Position numbers and translations under genes: made by a program
Source: Candidatus Microthrix subdominans
GTDB taxonomy: Bacteria; Actinomycetota; Acidimicrobiia; Acidimicrobiales; Microtrichaceae
NCBI GenBank assembly: GCA_016719385.1
Contig: JADJZA010000011.1
Location: 62,001 to 126,000, forward strand
Reading direction: 5' to 3'
DNA length: 64,000 nucleotides
Notes under the pieces: generated by a model
Databases searched by the model: none
The model's input: only the letters and a program-made list of their open reading frames with translations
Told to the model about the DNA's origin: nothing
Shown here: positions 15,979 through 24,783 of the stretch, in pieces
Numbering within the stretch: position 1 is the first letter of the stretch
How the letters are laid out: every line of letters starts with the position of its first letter

Positions 15979-16983
15979 ATGACTGCGGTGAGCCACCACC
16001 CCGATCACGCGGATCACGACCCGGACGACCCGGACTTCGTCTACGACGAGTTTGCGTTCTTCGACGAGAACCGCGCCGAGTACGACCTGGGCGGCCCCGA
16101 GGTTCCCAACGTGACCCGTCACCGGGTCGATGTTGGCGGCGGCGAGCCCCCGCTGTCGTATCTCCGCTGGGGGAGCGGCCCCCCGCAGTGGGTGTTTCTG
16201 CACGGTGGCGCCCAGAACGCCCACACCTGGGACACGGTGTTGCTCGCCCTGTCCGATCCGGCGCTCACGCCGGTGCTGGGCACCGATCCCACCGTCGATG
16301 CGGTGGCCTTCGACCTGCCCGGGCACGGCTCATCGGGTTGGCGCAGCGACGGTCGTTACGATCCGGCCACCTCGGCGGCCACGATCGGTGCCGCACTCGA
16401 CCGCCTCGGGTTTGTTCCCGAGGCGCTGGTCGGGATGTCCCTCGGTGGTCTGACCGCCCTCGCGCTTGCCGCCGCTCGTCCCTCGTGTTGTCGCCGACTG
16501 GCGCTCGTCGACATCACCCCCGGCGTGACCCGGGACAAGGCCGCCGACGTGCACGCCTTCATCGAGGGCCCGCAGTCGTTCCCCAGCTTCGCCGAGATCT
16601 TCGCCCGCACCACCGAGTTCAACCCGACGCGCAGCGCGTCCTCACTGCGTCGGGGAATCCTGCACAACGCCCATCGCCAAGAGGACCGGTCGTGGGTGTG
16701 GAACTACGACCGGCGCCCGATGGGCCAGCGCAGCGACGACGCCCACGAGGACCTGTGGCGGGCGGTCTCGGCGTTGGAGATGCCGACCCTGCTCGTGCGC
16801 GGAGCGACCTCGCCGGTGGTCGACGATGAGGACGAGGCGGAGTTTCTGCGCCGTCAGCCCGACGGTTGGGTGACGTCGGTCGCCGATGCAGGCCATTCGG
16901 TGCAGGGCGATCGGCCCCGAGAGCTGGCGTCGCTGCTCACCACGTTCTCGGTCGGCAACGAGATGCCCTCACACATCGAGTGA
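15979..16983 (+). CDS. alpha/beta hydrolase
   Basis: This 334-residue cytoplasmic protein has an acidic, His/Asp-rich N-terminal 30 residues. Then come the oxyanion-hole region FLHGGAQNAHTWD (about 74-86), FDLPGHGSS, the nucleophile elbow GMSLGG (Ser about 155), an Asp in PVVDDEDEAEF (about 275) and a C-terminal His in AGHSVQGD. These complete the catalytic triad of the fold. The substrate is unknown. Starts at 15979 (ATG) or 15988 (GTG) are both possible. A short direct repeat CGCCCTGGTAAG straddles the end of the previous gene and the start region. Its last 15 nt overlap a convergent small gene. Confidence 0.85.
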   Translation: MTAVSHHPDHADHDPDDPDFVYDEFAFFDENRAEYDLGGPEVPNVTRHRVDVGGGEPPLSYLRWGSGPPQWVFLHGGAQNAHTWDTVLLALSDPALTPVLGTDPTVDAVAFDLPGHGSSGWRSDGRYDPATSAATIGAALDRLGFVPEALVGMSLGGLTALALAAARPSCCRRLALVDITPGVTRDKAADVHAFIEGPQSFPSFAEIFARTTEFNPTRSASSLRRGILHNAHRQEDRSWVWNYDRRPMGQRSDDAHEDLWRAVSALEMPTLLVRGATSPVVDDEDEAEFLRRQPDGWVTSVADAGHSVQGDRPRELASLLTTFSVGNEMPSHIE

Positions 16984-17160
16984 GCGCAGCGACTTCGCCA
17001 CCCGCCGACCGGCCTGGGTGAGGTGGCGCTCCACCTCCTGGAGGTCCGATCGGATCGGGTCCTCGTCGTCGGAGCCTCGGGCGTCGGCCAGGTTGACGAC
17101 CCTCGCGGTGAGCTCGTCCAGTGCGGTGGACAGGGCGGACAGCTCGGCGACGATGCTCAT
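16969..17160 (-). CDS. small helical protein (63 residues), unknown function
   Basis: This short ORF starts at ATG 17160, 24 nt from the divergent hisD start, and encodes a 63-residue amphipathic helical protein. It has heptad-like Leu/Val spacing (AELSALSTALDELTARVVNL) and a basic C-terminus with RRVAKSLRSL. Support is its coding-like composition and the clean fit between hisD and the end of the hydrolase gene, with which it overlaps by 15 nt. The function is unknown. Confidence 0.55.
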   Translation of the reverse strand: MSIVAELSALSTALDELTARVVNLADARGSDDEDPIRSDLQEVERHLTQAGRRVAKSLRSLDV

Positions 17161-17184
17161 CGGCCTGTTATAGCCTGCGCGCTC

Positions 17185-18474
17185 GTGCTGAACGTTCTCG
17201 ACCGTCGCGGGGCACCCGACCCCACCTCCGACCTTCCCCGTCCCGACCTGGCGGGCGATGAGCCGCTGACGGTGGTGCGCGACCTGATCGCCAGGGTCCG
17301 CTCCGAGGGCGACGCCGCCCTCATCGAGCTCACCGCCCGCTTCGACGGTGCGCAGCTCGAGGCCCTGCGGGTGAGCGACGAGCAGATCGATCGCGCCTGG
17401 GAGGCGACCGATCCGGCGGTTCGGGGGGCGCTGCAACGGGCGGTCGACTCGATCGCCGCCTACCACCGCCACCAGCTGCGCGCTCCGAGCGAGTTCGTCA
17501 ACCCGACGACCGGGGTGAGGATCATGTCCTCGTACTCCCCGGTGACGCGGGCCGGCTGTTATGTGCCCGGCGGCCGAGCGGCCTACCCCTCGACGGTGAT
17601 CCACACCGTCGTGCCGGCGTTGGTCGCCGGGGTCGACCAGGTGGCGGTGTGCGTGCCGCCCGCCGGGCCGGACGGGGTGACCCCGGTGACCCTGGCGGCG
17701 GCCCGGGCGGCGGGGGTCGAGGAGGTCTACGCCGTCGGTGGGGCCCAAGCGATCGCTGCGCTGGCGTACGGGACCGAATCGATCCCGGCGGTCGACGTCA
17801 TCTGCGGGCCCGGCAATCGTTTCGTCGCGCTGGCCAAACGCGAGGTCGCCGGGCAGGTCGGCGTGCCCAGCGCCTTTGCCGGCCCCTCCGAGGTGGTGGT
17901 CATCGCCGATGGCAGCGTGCCCGCTGGGGATTCGGCGGCCGACGTCATCCTCCAGGCCGAACACGGGCCCGACGGGCTGGCCTGGCTGATCACCTGGGAC
18001 GCCGACGTCGCCGCTGCGATCAACGTCGAGATCGCTGCCCAGGTGGCTCGGGCCCCCCGCCGGGCCGACATCGAGGCGACGCTGGCCAGCGCCGGGCACG
18101 CGGTGCTCGTCGACGACCTCGACGGCGCCCTGGCGGTCAGCGACCACATCGCCCCCGAGCACCTCGAACTGCACCTCGCCGACGCCCAGGCGGTTGCGGC
18201 GCGGGTGCGCAACGCGGGCGCCGTGTTCTGCGGACGATTCAGCCCGGCCTCGGTCGGCGACTACGTCGCCGGCCCCTCCCACGTGCTGCCGACCAGCGGC
18301 ACCGCCCGGTTCTCCTCGGCGCTCACCGTCGACGACTTTCTGCGCCAGCACCACACGGTCACCCTCGACCGGGACGCGCTCGAACGACTCGGCGACGACG
18401 TGATCGCCCTCGCCGAAGCGGAGGGCCTGATCGCCCACGCCCAATCGGTGCGCCAGCGGGGGATCGGCCGATGA
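17185..18474 (+). CDS. hisD: histidinol dehydrogenase
   Basis: This 429-residue enzyme of the last two steps of histidine synthesis oxidises L-histidinol to L-histidine with NAD and zinc. Visible signatures are YVPGGRAAYPSTV (about 122), AVGGAQAIAALAYGT, VICGPGNRFVALAKR (about 207) and GPSEVVVIAD. The metal/substrate residues lie in LQAEHG (Gln and His, about 255-260), the Glu-His of APEHLELH (about 320) and GDYVAGPSHVLPTSG (Asp and His). GTG 17185 is preferred: upstream codons in the frame overlap the divergent small gene and are not family-like. It is coupled to hisC by an ATGA overlap. Confidence 0.97.
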   Translation: MLNVLDRRGAPDPTSDLPRPDLAGDEPLTVVRDLIARVRSEGDAALIELTARFDGAQLEALRVSDEQIDRAWEATDPAVRGALQRAVDSIAAYHRHQLRAPSEFVNPTTGVRIMSSYSPVTRAGCYVPGGRAAYPSTVIHTVVPALVAGVDQVAVCVPPAGPDGVTPVTLAAARAAGVEEVYAVGGAQAIAALAYGTESIPAVDVICGPGNRFVALAKREVAGQVGVPSAFAGPSEVVVIADGSVPAGDSAADVILQAEHGPDGLAWLITWDADVAAAINVEIAAQVARAPRRADIEATLASAGHAVLVDDLDGALAVSDHIAPEHLELHLADAQAVAARVRNAGAVFCGRFSPASVGDYVAGPSHVLPTSGTARFSSALTVDDFLRQHHTVTLDRDALERLGDDVIALAEAEGLIAHAQSVRQRGIGR

Positions 18475-19568
18475 GCCTCATCCGTCCGGCGGTGCGCGAC
18501 GACGTCGCGCTCATCCCCGGCTACCACTCGCCCCAGCTCGATGTTGCGGTGCGGCTGAACACCAACGAGGCACCCGAGCCGCCCCCGGCCGACTTCGGCC
18601 CTCGCCTGGCCGAGGCGCTGGCGGGCGCCGATTGGAACCGCTATCCCGACCGGGGCGCCGAGGCGCTGCGTACCCGGATCGCCGAGGTGGAGGGGACGAC
18701 GCCCGACCGGGTGTTCGCCGCCAACGGGTCGAACGAGGTCCTGCAGAGCCTGGCGCTGGCCTACGGCGGGGCCGGGCGCCGCGCGCTGACGTTCGAGCCC
18801 ACCTACGCGCTGCACAGCCACATCTGCCGGGTGACCGGCACCGAGGTCGTCAGCGAGCCTCGGGCCGAGGACTTCACCCTCGCGCCCGACACGGTCGGCG
18901 AGGCCATCGCCCGCCATCGCCCGGCCCTGGTGTTTCTCTGCAACCCCAACAACCCGACCGGCGTCGCCGAGGATCCCGACACGGTGCGGGCCGCCCTGGA
19001 GGCGTGCGGTGAGACCGGCACGCTGCTGGTCGTCGACGAGGCCTATGGGCAGTTCGCCCCCTGGTCGGCGATCGAGCTCGTGCGCGGGGTCGACGATGCC
19101 GACGCAGTACCGATGGTCGTCACCCGCACCTTCTCCAAGACCTGGTCGATGGCGGCGGTGCGCCTCGGTTACCTGCTGGGCCCCACCTGGCTGATCGAGG
19201 ATCTCGAGCGGGTGGCCCTGCCGTACCACCTCGACGTGATGACCCAGGCCGCCGGCGAGCTGGCCTTGGACTACGTCGGCGAGATGGACCGGCGGGTGTC
19301 GCGCATCACCGAGCAGCGAGGTTGGATCGAGGCCCGGCTCGCGGAGCTGCCGGTGCGCACCTGGCCGTCCTCGGCCAACTTCTTGTTGTTCCGGCCCGAC
19401 GACGGCTCGGGCGAGGAGGTGTGGCAGGCGCTGGTCGACCGGGGAGTGCTCGTACGCAACTGCGCATCGTGGCCAGGGCTGGAGGGCTGCCTGCGGGTCA
19501 CGGTCGGAACACCCGAGGAGAACCGGGTGTTTATCGATGCCCTCGGCTTGGTACTGAACGTCGGGTAG
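18471..19568 (+). CDS. hisC: histidinol-phosphate aminotransferase
   Basis: This 365-residue fold-type I PLP enzyme converts imidazole-acetol phosphate to histidinol phosphate. It has RLNTNEAPEPPP (about 24-35), ANGSNEVLQSLALAYGG, FLCNPNNPTG (about 156-165), VVDEAYGQF and the PLP lysine in TRTFSKTWSMAAVRLGY (about 220-236). Start ATG 18471 overlaps the hisD stop. In many actinobacteria hisB follows directly, whereas here about 4 kb of unrelated genes intervene. Confidence 0.95.
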   Translation: MSLIRPAVRDDVALIPGYHSPQLDVAVRLNTNEAPEPPPADFGPRLAEALAGADWNRYPDRGAEALRTRIAEVEGTTPDRVFAANGSNEVLQSLALAYGGAGRRALTFEPTYALHSHICRVTGTEVVSEPRAEDFTLAPDTVGEAIARHRPALVFLCNPNNPTGVAEDPDTVRAALEACGETGTLLVVDEAYGQFAPWSAIELVRGVDDADAVPMVVTRTFSKTWSMAAVRLGYLLGPTWLIEDLERVALPYHLDVMTQAAGELALDYVGEMDRRVSRITEQRGWIEARLAELPVRTWPSSANFLLFRPDDGSGEEVWQALVDRGVLVRNCASWPGLEGCLRVTVGTPEENRVFIDALGLVLNVG

Positions 19569-19612
19569 CCGCCGCTAGGATCGGCGGTCGACGCTCACTG
19601 CCCGGAGGAACG

Positions 19613-20638
19613 ATGACCAAAACCCAGGACGCAGCCGACGACGTTCGCAGCACCGTTGCCAACACGGGCGCGCATGCGTCCCGTGCGGCGGCGAAGGCCA
19701 AGGACGCCGCCGCCGAACAGGCCCATGAAGGCGCCCAGAGCGCCAAGCGGCTCTATGACGTGCTGAAGGCGCAGGCCGGTGAGGTGGCCGGGTCGGCTCG
19801 CGAGGAGCTGGGCGAGACGCTCGAGGAGACCAAGACGATGGCCGCCAAGCTGGCGGACGCTGCCCGCGAGGAACTCTCCGACTTGGCCGACGCCGGCCTG
19901 AAGAGTGCCCACCGGGTGGTCGAGGTCGCCCGCGTCGAAGGCGGCGACGTTGCCGGTGCAGCCGGTGAGCGGGGTCAAAAAGTGGCCAAGCAAAGCCGCA
20001 ATTCCCGCAAGAAGGCGGCCAAGGCCGCGAAGGCCGAGCAGCAGAAGCTGTCGCGCAAGGCCGCCAAGCGCAACAAGGCGACCTCCGACGAGGTGCGCGC
20101 CGAGCTGCAGGCGCTGGCCCAGGACACCCTCGATGGTTCGAAGAAGGCGAGCAAGTCGCTGAAGGAAGCCGCTCGGGCAGAGGCCGACTCGGTGGCCAAG
20201 TCGTCCCGGAAGGCCCGCAAGCAGGCGAAGACGTTGATGGCCGATGCGCTGTCCAGCGCCAAGGCCGAGGCCGAGGCGGCCAAGGTGAAGGGCCGCAAGG
20301 CGCGGAAGCGGGCCAAGGCCGACGCCAAGGCGGCCGTCGAACGAGCCCGCCAGGATGCCGTCGACGGCGCGGTGGCGCTGAGGCTCGCCGGCGAGGAGCG
20401 GGCACACGACCTGCGCGACGCCGCCCAGGATGCCAGCCGTCGCAGCCGCAAGAAGGCGAACAAGGCGGCCAAGCGTCTCCAGGGCGCATCCGAGGCTCAG
20501 GCCGAGGCGCTGCTCGAGTCGGCGAACGTGACGGGCCGCAAGGCACGCAAGAACCTCGATCAGGCGGTCGAGCGCGCCCGCTCGGCCCGCCCCGATGGCA
20601 GCGGCCGCGCCGGCGAGTTGATCGACCGACTGGGCTAG
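19613..20638 (+). CDS. Lys/Ala-rich helical protein, histone H1/HBHA-like composition
   Basis: This 341-residue protein is built almost entirely of Ala, Lys, Arg, Glu, Asp, Gln and Ser with no hydrophobic core segment. Repeated 11-residue-like patterns such as KAKDAAAEQA, KAAKAAKAEQQ, KKASKSLKEAA and RKARKRAKADAKAA predict long amphipathic or coiled-coil helices. The N-terminal third is acidic-balanced (LEA/apolipoprotein-like) and the rest strongly basic, so nucleic-acid or polyanion binding is likely, as in bacterial H1-like proteins or mycobacterial HBHA. GGAGG lies 6 nt before ATG 19613. It lies between hisC and a convergent lipoprotein operon. The function is inferred from composition only. 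Confidence 0.72.
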   Translation: MTKTQDAADDVRSTVANTGAHASRAAAKAKDAAAEQAHEGAQSAKRLYDVLKAQAGEVAGSAREELGETLEETKTMAAKLADAAREELSDLADAGLKSAHRVVEVARVEGGDVAGAAGERGQKVAKQSRNSRKKAAKAAKAEQQKLSRKAAKRNKATSDEVRAELQALAQDTLDGSKKASKSLKEAARAEADSVAKSSRKARKQAKTLMADALSSAKAEAEAAKVKGRKARKRAKADAKAAVERARQDAVDGAVALRLAGEERAHDLRDAAQDASRRSRKKANKAAKRLQGASEAQAEALLESANVTGRKARKNLDQAVERARSARPDGSGRAGELIDRLG

Positions 20639-20643
20639 CTCGG

Positions 20644-21525
20644 TCAGCTGGTCGGCCGGTTGGAGGCCACCCCGCAGATCACCTGACGGTGCAGACACGA
20701 GCGGATCTCGCCGGCGAGCGTGTCGGGGTCCCAGGCGTTGAAGAAGTCGGCGTGGGCCGTCCCGGTGTCCCCGGATGCGAGCAGCAGTTCGTGGCCCGGT
20801 CCGCTGATCGGGTAGGTGTAGGCCAACATCAGCTCGGGCACCGGTACGGGATGGGTGTCGGGGCACAGCCCGCCCACCGATCGGGACATGTGGCTGCGGT
20901 GGTCGTCCGAGTCGGTATCGGTCCCGTTCCAGCAGTCGGGAAACACCACCTCCAGGCGGAGGTTGCGCCCCGGCGGACATTCGGGCGCCGTCGCCTGGCG
21001 CTCGCCGCCGGTGCCGCAACTCCAGCGGGCCACCTCCGGCGGTTGGGCGTTCTTGGTGTGGTCGCCCGACACGATCTTCAGCCCGTGCGGATAGGTCTCG
21101 ATGGTGGTCGGGTCGACCATCGGGCCCGGCCGGTAGTAGGCGTCGGCCTTGTCGGGGACGACCGGCTGGCGATGGTCGTACAGCGTCGGTGCCCAGTAGC
21201 TGGCCCGATCCTGTTGGTTGCGACAGGTCGTCCCCGCTCGGTCGAGGGACTGAACGGTGGACGATGCCTCGGCCGAGTCGTTGCCGACGAAGGTGTGGTT
21301 GTGGGAGCGACCGGGTGCGTCCGGCCAGACGATCGGGTCGTCGGGGGCGAAGTGGCTGAACGTGCATTCGACCAGAAACTGGGGGACCCGTCCTTGTGGG
21401 CCGGTCCGCTTGGCCAGCGCTTCGGCCCGCGCTGCATCGTCACCGCCGCCGCCGCCGCAGGACGCCGCAACGCCGATCAGCGCGCACAGCGCTCCCGTCA
21501 GGGCCAACCGGCCCGCCCGCCTCAC
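20644..21525 (-). CDS. DUF1996-domain lipoprotein
   Basis: GTG 21525 overlaps the stop of the upstream gene (GTGA) and begins a lipoprotein signal: MRRAGRLALTGALCALIG, then lipobox AASC followed by a Gly run. The mature protein of about 270 residues contains FLVECTFSHFAPDDPIVWP and GRSHNHTFVGN, the His/Asp-rich signature I associate with DUF1996 proteins of actinobacteria and fungi. It also has several conserved Cys (CRNQQ, SCGTGG, PECPPG, DCWNG, CPDTH, SCLHRQVICG) that may pair as disulfides outside the cell. No catalytic function is established for the family. It is the last gene of a three-gene exported-protein operon. Confidence 0.85.
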   Translation of the reverse strand: MRRAGRLALTGALCALIGVAASCGGGGGDDAARAEALAKRTGPQGRVPQFLVECTFSHFAPDDPIVWPDAPGRSHNHTFVGNDSAEASSTVQSLDRAGTTCRNQQDRASYWAPTLYDHRQPVVPDKADAYYRPGPMVDPTTIETYPHGLKIVSGDHTKNAQPPEVARWSCGTGGERQATAPECPPGRNLRLEVVFPDCWNGTDTDSDDHRSHMSRSVGGLCPDTHPVPVPELMLAYTYPISGPGHELLLASGDTGTAHADFFNAWDPDTLAGEIRSCLHRQVICGVASNRPTS

Positions 21526-22952
21526 GAAACGGGCTTCTCGGGCACCTCGATGCTGGCCAGGTCCACCTTGGGCGGCATGTTGGTGGCCGGTTCGGCAGGC
21601 GCGGTGGCGGCGTCGGGCATGTTCTCCTGCTCGGGCGGCTCGGGGGAGTCCCGGTAGTCCTTGGGCTCGGGCTGGTCGCCCTGCTCGGCCAGCCAGCTCA
21701 CCACATCCAGCTCGTCGACGTCCCAGCCCTTGGCGGCCACCTCGCCCACCTGGTCGCCGTCGCAGGGCGCCAGCGATTCGAGGTCCTTGGGCCGGCTGGT
21801 GGTGGCCTCGTTGTTCGACCAGCAGTTGCCCAGTTCGGAGAGGTCGGTGTCGACCGAACCGATGCCCAGGTCGGCGATGCCCGACCCGGAGACGACGTTG
21901 TCGCGCACGATGTTCTCCTGCGGGTTCCACAGCAACGGGTTCTCGACGTCCTCGGGTGCGGTCGCCGGCTTGGCCTTCTGCTCGTCGCAGGGCTGCTCCC
22001 AGTCGGAGGCCTCCGGCATGTTGTCGTTGGCGTCCTCCTCGAGGAACGGCACCAGCCCGATGCCGGTGCGTGTGTGGTCCCACACCCGGTTGCGTTCGAT
22101 CGTGTTGCGCACCCCGCCCGGGACGACGATGCCGTTGCCCATCGCCAGCAGCGCCACGTCGATGGCCGGGGTGTCGCCGTTGTTGTTCGAGTACACCAGA
22201 TTGCCGACCACCGAGGTCTCCCGCTCGGGGTAGCACAGCTCGTAGCTGCCCGAGTTGGGCACGATGCCGGCCCGGTTGTTGCGGAAGACCGAGTTGACGA
22301 CCGCCAGGTTGCCCCCGGAGTTGGTGCCCGAATACCCGAGCCCGTTGTTCTCTGAGACGAAATCGTCGATCACCGCGTTGCACGGGTAGCACTGCCCGAT
22401 GTACACGCCGGCATCGGGGCTGCCCGACCCGTAGCTGTGCTCGAGCAACCCGTTGACCGAGTCGAAGGCGTAGATGCCGTAGTCGCCGTTGCGGTAGGTG
22501 GTGAGGTAGCTGCCCCGGTACCCGTCGACGCCGGTCCAGAAGAACCCGTTGGTCGTGTAGTTGCGTGCGGTCAGGTTTTCGACGGCGACGCCCTTGGCCG
22601 ACAGCACCCGGATGCCGTTCTCCAGCTTGAACTGGCCGTCGAGGATCGTCGTGTTGCGATCTGCACCCCGGATGGTGAGGCGGTCGGTCTCGACGTCGAC
22701 CGCCTCGTTGTAGGTGCCCTCGCCGATCATGATCATGTCGCCCGGCTTGGCCGCGTCGACCGCCGCCTGGATCGTCTGGTGGTCCTCGGGCACCGAGATG
22801 GTCGTGCCCGAGGCGCCCTGATCCCCATCCGATTGGTCGGTCTCAGAGGCGGAGTCCGTGTCCTCGGAGTCACCTCCGCAGGCCGAGGCCAACAGCGCGA
22901 ACGCGAAGAGCACCCCCAGCAAGCGGGTGAGCGTGTGTGGTCTGGTCATCAT
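21522..22952 (-). CDS. parallel beta-helix lipoprotein (NosD/pectate-lyase-like fold)
   Basis: The start is at 22952 or 22949 (MMTRPHT), with lipobox LLASAC ending a 24-residue signal. After an acidic linker come VPEDHQTIQAAVDAAKPGD and GEGTYNEAVDVETDRLTIRGAD, the classic cap of right-handed beta-helix proteins. The repeated strands are rich in Asn, Gly and Val (FVSENNGLGYSGTNSGGNL, VNSVFRNNRAGIVPNSG, GNLVYSNNNGD, NRVWDHTRTGIG), so about 8-10 coils are expected. The C-terminal 60 residues are Pro/Glu-rich. Such folds bind or cleave carbohydrates or serve copper maturation (NosD), and no catalytic residues are identifiable. It sits between a cupredoxin gene and the DUF1996 gene, overlapping the latter by 4 nt. 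Confidence 0.85.
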   Translation of the reverse strand: MMTRPHTLTRLLGVLFAFALLASACGGDSEDTDSASETDQSDGDQGASGTTISVPEDHQTIQAAVDAAKPGDMIMIGEGTYNEAVDVETDRLTIRGADRNTTILDGQFKLENGIRVLSAKGVAVENLTARNYTTNGFFWTGVDGYRGSYLTTYRNGDYGIYAFDSVNGLLEHSYGSGSPDAGVYIGQCYPCNAVIDDFVSENNGLGYSGTNSGGNLAVVNSVFRNNRAGIVPNSGSYELCYPERETSVVGNLVYSNNNGDTPAIDVALLAMGNGIVVPGGVRNTIERNRVWDHTRTGIGLVPFLEEDANDNMPEASDWEQPCDEQKAKPATAPEDVENPLLWNPQENIVRDNVVSGSGIADLGIGSVDTDLSELGNCWSNNEATTSRPKDLESLAPCDGDQVGEVAAKGWDVDELDVVSWLAEQGDQPEPKDYRDSPEPPEQENMPDAATAPAEPATNMPPKVDLASIEVPEKPVS

Positions 22953-22986
22953 TCCCCAAGGGAAGTGTCCTGTTGAGCGATTGGGT

Positions 22987-23448
22987 TCAGCCCTCGACCA
23001 CGTCGGTGGCCGAGTCGGCGTCGACCACGACGACCGTGCCCCGCATCGAGCCGGCGGTGGCGGTGGCGTGCAGCGAGCAGAAGTAGCGGTAGGCGCCGGG
23101 GGTCGGGAACGTGGCCGAGTACTCGTCACCCGGGGCGAAGTCGGCGGTCTCCACGCCGAAACCAGCGTCGTCCGACCCTTGGTTGTCGGGGTTCTCGATC
23201 ACGTTGTGGTCGTTGCGGCCGTCGTTGCTCCACACCACCTCGGTGTCGGTCACCACCTTCAACGCCTCGGGTCGGTAGATGTTGTCGAGCGCCGACACCC
23301 GAACCGAGCCGCTGTAGGCGGGCCCGGGCACCTCGGGCGCCCCGGCGGTGACGTCGTCGTCGGCACACGCACCGGTGGCGATCGTCATCGTGCCGACCAT
23401 GAATAACGAGGCCAGTCGGATGCCGCTCCAACGCCTGTGTGATCCCAC
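22987..23448 (-). CDS. cupredoxin (plastocyanin-like) lipoprotein
   Basis: This 153-residue protein has a signal and lipobox (TGAC, Cys about 28) followed by one cupredoxin domain. The type 1 copper ligands are visible: His in GRNDHNVIEN, then Cys, His and Met in YRYFCSLHATATAGSM. It would be a membrane-tethered extracytoplasmic electron carrier or copper-binding protein. Start ATG 23448 is the first gene of the operon with the beta-helix and DUF1996 lipoproteins (34-nt gap). It is divergent from hisB, with about 95 nt between the starts. Confidence 0.9.
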   Translation of the reverse strand: MGSHRRWSGIRLASLFMVGTMTIATGACADDDVTAGAPEVPGPAYSGSVRVSALDNIYRPEALKVVTDTEVVWSNDGRNDHNVIENPDNQGSDDAGFGVETADFAPGDEYSATFPTPGAYRYFCSLHATATAGSMRGTVVVVDADSATDVVEG

Positions 23449-23542
23449 GATCGCCCCCTAGCGCCGGTCCGAGAGCGCACATCATGGCTCGAAACCGGAA
23501 TCCGGTTCCACCCAAGCCAGCCTCGGGGGGCAGACTGGCCCC

Positions 23543-24166
23543 ATGACTTCTGATCGACCGGAGGGCCGCACGGGCACCAGGCGGCGCACCACCGCCGAGA
23601 CCGACATCGCGATCGCGATCGACCTGGACGGCGCCGGCACCGTCGAGGTGTCGACCGGGTTGCCGTTCTTCGACCACATGCTCGACCAGATCGGCCGCCA
23701 CGGCGGGTTCGACCTCGAGGTGAAGGCGACCGGTGACCTGCACGTCGACAGCCACCACACCGTCGAGGACGTGGGGATCGCCCTGGGCGAGGCCTTCCGG
23801 GACGCGCTGGGCGACAAGGCCGGCGTTCGGCGCTTCGCCAGCGGGCTCTACCCCCTCGACGAGGCGTTGATCGAGGTGGCCCTCGACCTCTCGGGCCGAC
23901 CCTTCGTGGTGGTCGACCTGCCGGTCAACGAGGCGTTGCCGCTGGGTAACCCGCCGTTCAACCCCCAGATGGCCGAGCACTTCCTCGTCAGCTTCGCCAC
24001 GTCGGCGGCGATCACGCTGCACGTCACCAAGCGGGCGGGTACCAACACCCACCACCTGATCGAAGCCACGTTCAAGGGGCTTGCCCGCACCCTGCGCGAC
24101 GCGGTGCGGGTCGATGGGGAAGGTGTGCCCTCGACCAAGGGCACCCTGTCGCCCCCGACTCGGTGA
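23543..24166 (+). CDS. hisB: imidazoleglycerol-phosphate dehydratase
   Basis: This 207-residue monofunctional HisB dehydrates imidazole-glycerol phosphate to imidazole-acetol phosphate. The manganese-binding His/Glu motifs are present: FFDHMLDQIGRHGGF (about 35-49), DSHHTVEDVGIALG (about 69-82), and near the C-terminus GTNTHHLIEATFKGLARTL. It has no fused phosphatase domain, as expected for actinobacteria. It overlaps hisH by GTGA. Confidence 0.97.
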   Translation: MTSDRPEGRTGTRRRTTAETDIAIAIDLDGAGTVEVSTGLPFFDHMLDQIGRHGGFDLEVKATGDLHVDSHHTVEDVGIALGEAFRDALGDKAGVRRFASGLYPLDEALIEVALDLSGRPFVVVDLPVNEALPLGNPPFNPQMAEHFLVSFATSAAITLHVTKRAGTNTHHLIEATFKGLARTLRDAVRVDGEGVPSTKGTLSPPTR

Positions 24167-24783
24167 ACACTCCAAAGATCGCCGTGATCGACTACGGGAT
24201 CGGCAACCTGCGCTCGGCGGAAAAGGCCCTGCAACACCTTGGCGCAGATGCGGCGCTCGTCAGTGACCCCGACGTGATCGAGGGCGCCGCAGCCGCAGTG
24301 CTGCCCGGGGTTGGTGCCTTCGGTGCCTGCATGGACGCGCTCGACGCCTCAGGGTTGGCCGGAACCGCTCGCAGCTTCGCAGCCTCCGGCCGGCCGTTTC
24401 TGGGCATCTGCGTCGGGATGCAACTGCTCTACGACGCCAGCGATGAGTCGCCGGGCCGCCCCGGGCTGGGGGTGCTCGAGGGCACCGTCCGTCGGCTGCC
24501 CGACGGGGTGAAGCACCCCCAAATGCAGTGGAATCGGCTCGAGGCCACCGAGCCCACCCACCGCCTGCTCGCAGGGGTCGAGGACGCCTGGATGTACTTC
24601 GTTCACTCGTTTGCCGCCCCGATGGACGACACGGTGATCGCCACCTGCGAGTACGGCGGCCCGGGGGTGGCCGCCGTCGCCAGCGACAACGTGTGGGCGG
24701 TCCAGTTCCATCCGGAGAAGTCGGGCCTCGTCGGGCTCGATCTTCTCGACAACTTCGTCACCAGTGTCCAGGAGAGCCAATGA
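24163..24783 (+). CDS. hisH: imidazole glycerol phosphate synthase, glutamine amidotransferase subunit
   Basis: This 206-residue class I glutaminase supplies ammonia to HisF. The nucleophile Cys is in [11 protein letters not shown] (about 86), and the His-Glu pair is in VQFHPEKSG (about 185). [15 protein letters not shown] begins the domain. Start GTG 24163 overlaps hisB, and the stop overlaps the hisF ATG. HisH and HisF together convert PRFAR to IGP and AICAR. Confidence 0.97.
   Translation: MNTPKIAVIDYGIGNLRSAEKALQHLGADAALVSDPDVIEGAAAAVLPGVGAFGACMDALDASGLAGTARSFAASGRPFLGICVGMQLLYDASDESPGRPGLGVLEGTVRRLPDGVKHPQMQWNRLEATEPTHRLLAGVEDAWMYFVHSFAAPMDDTVIATCEYGGPGVAAVASDNVWAVQFHPEKSGLVGLDLLDNFVTSVQESQ

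Noticed and set aside
23543..24166. hisB as a bifunctional phosphatase-dehydratase
   Set aside because: At 207 residues it holds only the dehydratase domain.
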